Origin: Bacteroidales bacterium
Lineage (GTDB): Bacteria > Bacteroidota > Bacteroidia > Bacteroidales > BM520
Reading direction: 5' to 3'
DNA length: 11,310 bases
NCBI GenBank assembly: GCA_028701815.1
Contig: JAQVPY010000058.1
Coordinates: forward strand, 1 to 11,310
Shown here: positions 6,842 through 11,310 of the stretch, one piece after another
Position numbering within the stretch: the first letter of the stretch is position 1
Layout of the letters: each line of letters starts with the position of its first letter
Program-made: the position numbers and the translations under genes
Notes under the pieces: generated by a model
What the model saw: the letters and a program-made list of their open reading frames with translations, nothing else
What the model was told of the DNA's origin: nothing
The model's database searches: none

Positions 6842-7450
6842 ATGAAAAGTATCTCATTGAGCGGCTCTTTACGTGAGGGCGTAGGGAAAAAAGATGCAAG
6901 AAATGCAAGAAAAAACGGTATGTTCCCGGCAGTTGTTTATGGCGCAGGCGAACAATTACACATTTTACTTTCGGAAAAAGACTTTAACAAAGTTATCTTT
7001 TCACCCGAAACGTATTTGGTAGTTATCAAAGTTGACGGAAAAGAGATCCGTACCATCCTTCAGGAGGTTCAATATCATCCTGTAAGTGATAAGGTTTTAC
7101 ACGCGGACTTTTATGCTGTCACTGATGACAAACCGTTTACAATCGCTGTTCCTATAAAACTCACTGGTACTTCAAAGGGAGTACTCAAAGGTGGCAAATT
7201 ACAGCAGAAAGTTCGTAAACTTCACGTTTCCGGTCTTTTGAAAGACTTCCCAGATAATATCCTTGTAGATATTACAACAGTTGATGTCGGAAGCCCTGTA
7301 AGAATTGAAGATCTTCATGTCGAGAATCTTTCTTTTGTCGACTCTAAGAGAAATATCGTAGTAGATATGAAGAGTGCGAGAGCGTTAGCTGCAGAAGAAG
7401 AACATACTGAAGAGCACGCAGCAGAAGGAGCTGCACCGGCAGCGGAATAG
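6842..7450 (+). CDS. rplY: 50S ribosomal protein bL25, general stress protein Ctc type
   Basis: Binds 5S rRNA in the large ribosomal subunit. The 202-residue product is the long two-domain (TL5/CTC) form: the L25 domain spans residues about 1-93, including the motif LQEVQYHPVSDKVLHADFYAV (73-93), and the C-terminal beta domain covers about 97-180, including VPIKLTGTSKGVLKGG (103-118) and GSPVRIEDL (150-158). The last about 20 residues are an Ala/Glu-rich acidic tail, common in this family. The leader just before the ATG is A-rich (AAAAAAGAA), the usual start context in Bacteroidetes. It lies 28 bases downstream of PRPP synthetase, an arrangement also found in other bacteria, and is followed at once by a strong hairpin terminator. 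Confidence 0.96.
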   Translation: MKSISLSGSLREGVGKKDARNARKNGMFPAVVYGAGEQLHILLSEKDFNKVIFSPETYLVVIKVDGKEIRTILQEVQYHPVSDKVLHADFYAVTDDKPFTIAVPIKLTGTSKGVLKGGKLQQKVRKLHVSGLLKDFPDNILVDITTVDVGSPVRIEDLHVENLSFVDSKRNIVVDMKSARALAAEEEHTEEHAAEGAAPAAE

Positions 7451-7465
7451 GTTTATTCTTCTCTC

Positions 7466-7509
7466 AATTAAAAAAGTCTGCTATGGTAACGTGGCAGACT
7501 TTTTTAATT
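7466..7509. terminator. Bidirectional intrinsic terminator between bL25 and the TonB-dependent receptor
   Basis: AATTAAAAAAGTCTGC (7466-7481) and GCAGACTTTTTTAATT (7494-7509) are perfect reverse complements of 16 bases, separated by a 12-base loop. The central GTCTGC/GCAGAC forms the strong stem, and the outer A/T part supplies a U-run on either strand, so it can end transcription from both converging genes. The right arm overlaps the first two bases of the receptor stop codon (7508-7510). Confidence 0.92.
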
Positions 7510-9898
7510 ATAGACTTGGCTTTTTTCTCGGGTTTTTGTCGAAAAACAATTTATATGAGAATGATGGAATGATAGGGAAGAATGAGAATTGGTATTTATA
7601 AAGAATCGCATCAGTATTTAAACCATATTGCCAGTCTTCCGGGGCATAGAAATAATAGTACGGGTTTTGACGGCAATAAGCATTGTATATGGAAAACGTC
7701 CACTCGACCTGTCTTCCTCTTTTTGAATATTTTGAATATTTTGCCACAAGGTCTAATCTGTGATACAATTTCAATTTTTCGCTGTTTCGTTCGCCGAAGA
7801 TAAATGACTTTTCATAATGAATTGAGCCGTCATTATATAAGATGGGTATATATTGTACTGCCAAAACCGGTGTATATGGGAGTCCTGACTGACATATCCA
7901 GAGTGCGCTGAACGACCATTTTCTGTTAAGATCGTAGGCTATATTGACAGAAAATGAATGGGGTCTGTTAAAGTCGAAGATATATTCTTCGCCATTATTT
8001 ATTTCTTCAAATTGTCTTGTCGCGTGAGATAGTGTATAGCTTGCGAATCCGGTCCAATTGCCTGTCGTTTTCTTTAGCATAATTTCCAATCCCATAGATT
8101 TACCGGACCCTCCTGAGATCACTTTATTGCGCCAGTTTCCATCGCCAATAATATTTGTACATCCCTCCTTATAAGTGGCGAGGTTATATAATTTTTTATA
8201 ATATATGTCAACTTCAGCTTCAAACATATTATTGTATAAAGACCCACGCCATCCGAAAGATAACTGGTCGGAGTATGATGACTTAATATCGGCACCTGCT
8301 GGGACCCATACTTCGTTATTCATAATATTGCCTGCTGTAAATAGCAGGTACGAATTTTGCGTTACTCGCATATAGGAAAGATTCAACAAGTGATTATCAG
8401 ATAGTAGTATGTTAATATCTGCACGAGGTTCAATGGATAATTTGTTGTAATCTTTTGTGTAGTAGTGCGATAGCCTTACGCCTAAATTTGCATTTATAAT
8501 TTTGAGCAGATGTATTTTATTTTCCAGATAGACTACAGAGTTAAGTCCATAAAGAATTTCGGATATATTGGTACTTCCTATGTATTGATTGGTATAGTTA
8601 TTGGGGTTGCTAATCTGTAATGATACTTGTGCGCCGAATTCCATATTCCAGTTATTCATTAAAGGGTATTTCCAGTTTGACTGTATTCCGATATCTTGAA
8701 CGGCAGATTGTCCTTTTGTCCAATAATCAATTGTATCCGGACTCATTTCGGCATACAGGTTATATTTGTTTTTCAATCTGTATTTAGAGTAGGATATAGT
8801 ATTAGAGACGAACAATTTGGGGTTTACAATTCGATTCCATACTCCTGATACCAAAAAATTGCCCCAGACATTACTTGTGCTAAACTTGGAAAGTTCATGC
8901 CTGTCTTCTTCTTTCTTCCAAATTTTCAGGTAATCGTCGCCTTCATATATATTAAGATAGAAGCTGTTTTTATTATTCGGATGCCAGGAGTATTTCCCGT
9001 TGATATCATGAAATCCGTATAGAATACTGAAGTCTTGAGCTTCGACGTATTGTGCAATTGCGCTAACTCCAAGATAATATAAGTCGATAAAGGTTTTTCT
9101 CCCTGTAATTATAAAACTCGAGTTTTTTAGACCTGCGGGCCCTTCAAAGGAAAAGGAAATATCTGTCGCACCGGCGCATAATGAGCCTTTAAAGTTGTTT
9201 TTGTCGCCTTCACGTTGGGTTATATCAACGATAGAAGATAGCTTTCCACCATATTTTGCAGGGAACCCTCCTTTGTAAATTTTCAGAGAGTTAATCATTT
9301 CTGAATTAAAGACTGACATAAATCCCCCGAGGTGGTTCACATATATTAAAGGAACATTATCGAATAGGTAACTATTCTCGCCTGGATTTCCGCCTCGTAC
9401 AATCAAGGAGCTTGTAGCCTCATTCATGGGCTCAATTCCAGGAAGGAGTTGAGCTGCTTTCATTATATCTGGTTTACTTCCTATTACTGGTAATCTTTCT
9501 ATCTCTTTTGCCGTAAGGGTATTAACATTTAATTTTTGATTAATAATATTTTTGGATGATACTATTTCGACTGTGTCTAAATTTGTACTATTATTGAGAA
9601 GTGATATGTTTAGAGGAGCTGTTGTGACGTTTTCAATATTTATACGCATGTTTGCATAGCCGGTAAAGGATATGCGTATAGTAGCGGGGATTTCTATTTG
9701 CAGGGAAAAGTATCCCAAGTTGTCGGTAGCAACACCTGTTGAAGTACTGTCAATTACTACACTTGCGCCGATAAGTCTTTCGCCGGTAGAGGCATCGCTA
9801 ACATATCCGGAGATATGGTGCTTTTGAGCAAGAGTAGCCAATGACAACGCTATAGCTGTCATAATAAGTGAAAATCTGATTGCAAAAATAGATTTCAT
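7508..9898 (-). CDS. TonB-dependent outer-membrane receptor with CarboxypepD_reg-like N-terminal domain
   Basis: A 796-residue outer-membrane transporter that would import a ligand using energy passed on by TonB-ExbBD. The signal peptide is probably cut between Ala24 and Gln25 (LATLAQ). Residues about 28-105 form a carboxypeptidase-regulatory-like beta domain (ISGYVSDASTGERLIGASV), a hallmark of Bacteroidetes receptors. The plug follows at about 120-230 with LPGIEP (152-157), SLIVRGGNPGENSYLFDNVPL (164-184) and KIYKGGFPAKYGGKLSSIVDI (206-226). The remainder is the barrel. The usual last-strand sequence FFPIIPSFSYKLFF is followed by about ten extra, mostly polar and basic residues (DKNPRKKPSL). 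The start overlaps the DUF4249 stop as ATGA, pointing to translational coupling. The neighbour is DUF4249, not SusD, so this is not a standard polysaccharide-utilisation SusC/SusD pair. The ligand is unknown. Confidence 0.95.
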   Translation of the reverse strand: MKSIFAIRFSLIMTAIALSLATLAQKHHISGYVSDASTGERLIGASVVIDSTSTGVATDNLGYFSLQIEIPATIRISFTGYANMRINIENVTTAPLNISLLNNSTNLDTVEIVSSKNIINQKLNVNTLTAKEIERLPVIGSKPDIMKAAQLLPGIEPMNEATSSLIVRGGNPGENSYLFDNVPLIYVNHLGGFMSVFNSEMINSLKIYKGGFPAKYGGKLSSIVDITQREGDKNNFKGSLCAGATDISFSFEGPAGLKNSSFIITGRKTFIDLYYLGVSAIAQYVEAQDFSILYGFHDINGKYSWHPNNKNSFYLNIYEGDDYLKIWKKEEDRHELSKFSTSNVWGNFLVSGVWNRIVNPKLFVSNTISYSKYRLKNKYNLYAEMSPDTIDYWTKGQSAVQDIGIQSNWKYPLMNNWNMEFGAQVSLQISNPNNYTNQYIGSTNISEILYGLNSVVYLENKIHLLKIINANLGVRLSHYYTKDYNKLSIEPRADINILLSDNHLLNLSYMRVTQNSYLLFTAGNIMNNEVWVPAGADIKSSYSDQLSFGWRGSLYNNMFEAEVDIYYKKLYNLATYKEGCTNIIGDGNWRNKVISGGSGKSMGLEIMLKKTTGNWTGFASYTLSHATRQFEEINNGEEYIFDFNRPHSFSVNIAYDLNRKWSFSALWICQSGLPYTPVLAVQYIPILYNDGSIHYEKSFIFGERNSEKLKLYHRLDLVAKYSKYSKRGRQVEWTFSIYNAYCRQNPYYYFYAPEDWQYGLNTDAILYKYQFSFFPIIPSFSYKLFFDKNPRKKPSL
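7721..7743. repeat. Short 9-base tandem repeat inside the receptor gene
   Basis: TTTTGAATA is repeated twice in tandem and followed by a third partial copy, TTTTG. On the coding (minus) strand it encodes KYSKYSK near the barrel's C-terminal part. The unit is a multiple of three, so gain or loss of a copy would keep the frame. Small enough to be chance. Confidence 0.5.
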
Positions 9899-10881
9899 AT
9901 CGGCTTGGCAGGTGTAGACTTGGGAAGTGTAGTAATTGTTGATGAAAAAGAGCTATTCCCTTTCGTTTTCTCCCCTAAACTTGGGAAGTGTCGCAGTTCC
10001 TTCATCTGCGGGACTAAAGTGTCACTGCGGACGATAGAAAGACCTGCAAAGATACCATAGCCGTTAGTAACATTAGAATACATATATTGTGGGACTAAAG
10101 CACCAGTCATTATATTACCAATATTATTAATATAATCATCAAATAAATACGCCTGTTTAATAAAGGTGTAATAATCCTCACTAACTGTTCTTAATTCAAT
10201 GACATATTTTTCTCGTATATCTGAGCTACTGCCTGTTAAAAAGGGCAATTCCATAGTATAAATAGTATCTTGAATAATTTCATTACTAAATACGGGATGA
10301 TCTGTGCCCTCATTAAGTATTACTTCATCAGTGGGATTATATAGCGGACATTCATAGCCGGGTACATTCTCAATAAAAACCTGATAATAAGTCATAATGT
10401 CAGGGTTCGTGTCAAATGAAAAAACCACTGCGGGGTAGGGGCGCCCCTCGTTATCATATCCCCCGATATATTTGACTGTAGGATTGTAAATATTCGATGG
10501 AGCCGGGATGTAAGTTTCAGCGCTTAGAGTGTCATGGTTAGGAATAACGACTTCGCATCTATAACATTTATTAATTTCGGCAATTTGGTTTGAAATATAT
10601 GCTTGTTGATGTTCGTCATAGTTCATGTTCTCGGCAAGGCGACCGTCTATAAAAAGGCTTACATTTGCGTTTTCACATACGGGAAGTCCCGTTGTGTCCG
10701 GGTGTGCTGCAAACGAAACATGTATTGTGATAGGTTTTCCATTAATAAGCAAGGCGTTTATAACAGGCACTTGGTCAAATTCAGGCAGTTCTCCGATTAT
10801 TTTTCTACATGAAGAAAAAATCAAAACCCCAAGTACCGCCACCACTATTTGAATATTAATGTTTTTAAAACGATTAAACAT
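9895..10881 (-). CDS. DUF4249 family lipoprotein
   Basis: A 328-residue envelope lipoprotein. The signal sequence ends in IFSSC, giving Cys25 as the probable lipidated residue; Phe at the -3 position makes the lipobox imperfect but acceptable. The mature part begins with a beta-rich segment (PVINALLINGKPITIHVSFA) followed by VSLFIDGRLAENM, a pattern I recognise from DUF4249 proteins, which form pairs with TonB-dependent receptors in Bacteroidetes. The later NGYGIFAGLSIVRSDT stretch (about 273-288) also fits the family. No biochemical role is established; by analogy with SusD one may infer ligand capture at the receptor mouth. It lies 3 bases after the partial beta-barrel gene and overlaps the receptor start by four bases (ATGA). 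The Ser/Thr/Lys/Pro-rich last 20 residues look disordered. Confidence 0.85.
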   Translation of the reverse strand: MFNRFKNINIQIVVAVLGVLIFSSCRKIIGELPEFDQVPVINALLINGKPITIHVSFAAHPDTTGLPVCENANVSLFIDGRLAENMNYDEHQQAYISNQIAEINKCYRCEVVIPNHDTLSAETYIPAPSNIYNPTVKYIGGYDNEGRPYPAVVFSFDTNPDIMTYYQVFIENVPGYECPLYNPTDEVILNEGTDHPVFSNEIIQDTIYTMELPFLTGSSSDIREKYVIELRTVSEDYYTFIKQAYLFDDYINNIGNIMTGALVPQYMYSNVTNGYGIFAGLSIVRSDTLVPQMKELRHFPSLGEKTKGNSSFSSTITTLPKSTPAKPI

Positions 10882-10884
10882 ATA

Positions 10885-11310
10885 TTAAAATCTAATATTG
10901 ATACCTGCTTTAAATCCGAATTTATCGAATCTTTCATATTCTCCTTCACAAAAAATGCCGACGTTCTTTATAAAATTCCATGCAACACCTAAGCTTGCCA
11001 GATATAAAAAACCATTATACACATGTTTGTCAAGATCAGATAATCGTTTGTCATACAGAGCTGTGAATATTCCTATACGTGGAGAGATATAGACATCAAA
11101 GGCGTAATACTCAGGGTCACAAAATAATGGTAAAACATGAATATTGCATCCTGCGCCATATTTAAAATAATTAATAGATAATGTTGTTGAGTTACCATTT
11201 TGTATGTTCTGCTTCTCAAAATATCTATATGTCATAAACGCCCCAACATCAAGCCACTTATTTATTCCGTAAGATCCTTCGATTCCATAATTATGATATA
11301 TTTCTTTGTT
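10885..11310 (-). CDS. Probable outer-membrane beta-barrel protein, N-terminus cut by window edge
   Basis: An open frame enters from the right edge and runs 141 residues to the stop at 10885. A Met at 11235 exists, but the 25 codons before it continue the same pattern (IEGSYGINKWLDVGAFMTY), so the gene extends beyond the window and 11235 is not the real start. The protein shows alternating polar and aromatic residues in short strands (YISPRIGIFTALY, FLYLASLGVAWNF, KFGFKAGINIRF) and ends in a terminal Phe, the usual signal for outer-membrane barrel insertion. I cannot assign a specific family. It is the most upstream gene seen of a leftward operon, 3 bases before the DUF4249 gene, so it probably serves with the receptor and lipoprotein; the operon promoter lies outside the window. 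Confidence 0.75.
   Translation of the reverse strand, partial: NKEIYHNYGIEGSYGINKWLDVGAFMTYRYFEKQNIQNGNSTTLSINYFKYGAGCNIHVLPLFCDPEYYAFDVYISPRIGIFTALYDKRLSDLDKHVYNGFLYLASLGVAWNFIKNVGIFCEGEYERFDKFGFKAGINIRF

Noticed and set aside
10603..10852. Two overlapping plus-strand open frames opposite the DUF4249 gene
   Set aside because: Antisense to a well-supported lipoprotein gene; no recognisable domain or start context.

Overview
The window looks like a piece of a Bacteroidales (Bacteroidota) chromosome. The signs are a TonB-dependent receptor with an N-terminal carboxypeptidase-regulatory-like domain beside a DUF4249 lipoprotein, a DUF4369/thioredoxin lipoprotein, A-rich leaders in place of Shine-Dalgarno sites, and a promoter matching the Bacteroidetes consensus TTTG-N19-TAnnTTTG before the PRPP synthetase gene. 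I cannot name a genus. No tRNA, rRNA, CRISPR array, insertion sequence, phage gene or attachment site was seen, and no stretch over 100 bases lacks a gene.

Layout. (1) Positions 1-1383, minus strand: thymidine kinase followed after 9 bases by a 2-hydroxyacid dehydrogenase that runs off the left edge. (2) 1384-1476: a short divergent intergenic region with candidate promoters in both directions. (3) 1477-5806, plus strand: a tight run of an acidic protein of unknown function, a secreted M28 zinc peptidase, the 16S rRNA methyltransferase RsmI, and a DUF4369/TlpA-like lipoprotein, with gaps of 2, 1 and 16 bases. (4) 5807-7450, plus strand: a strong promoter, then PRPP synthetase and ribosomal protein bL25. 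(5) 7466-7509: a perfect 16-bp-stem hairpin between converging genes, able to terminate transcription both ways. (6) 7508-11310, minus strand: a three-gene envelope operon of an outer-membrane beta-barrel protein (cut by the right edge), a DUF4249 lipoprotein and a TonB-dependent receptor, the last two overlapping by ATGA.

How the parts fit. The left and centre are mostly housekeeping: nucleotide salvage, PRPP supply, and ribosome assembly and modification. Two exported proteins (a peptidase and a thiol-disulfide lipoprotein) share the central operon. The right third is an accessory outer-membrane uptake locus for an unknown ligand. Sampled lines there are clearly more AT-rich than lines at the left edge.

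I did not find a convincing new defence, mobile or RNA system. The items most worth a second look are the acidic protein at 1477-2733, with its conserved-looking C-terminal module on a long disordered Glu/Pro linker, and the DUF4249-receptor locus, whose substrate is unknown.
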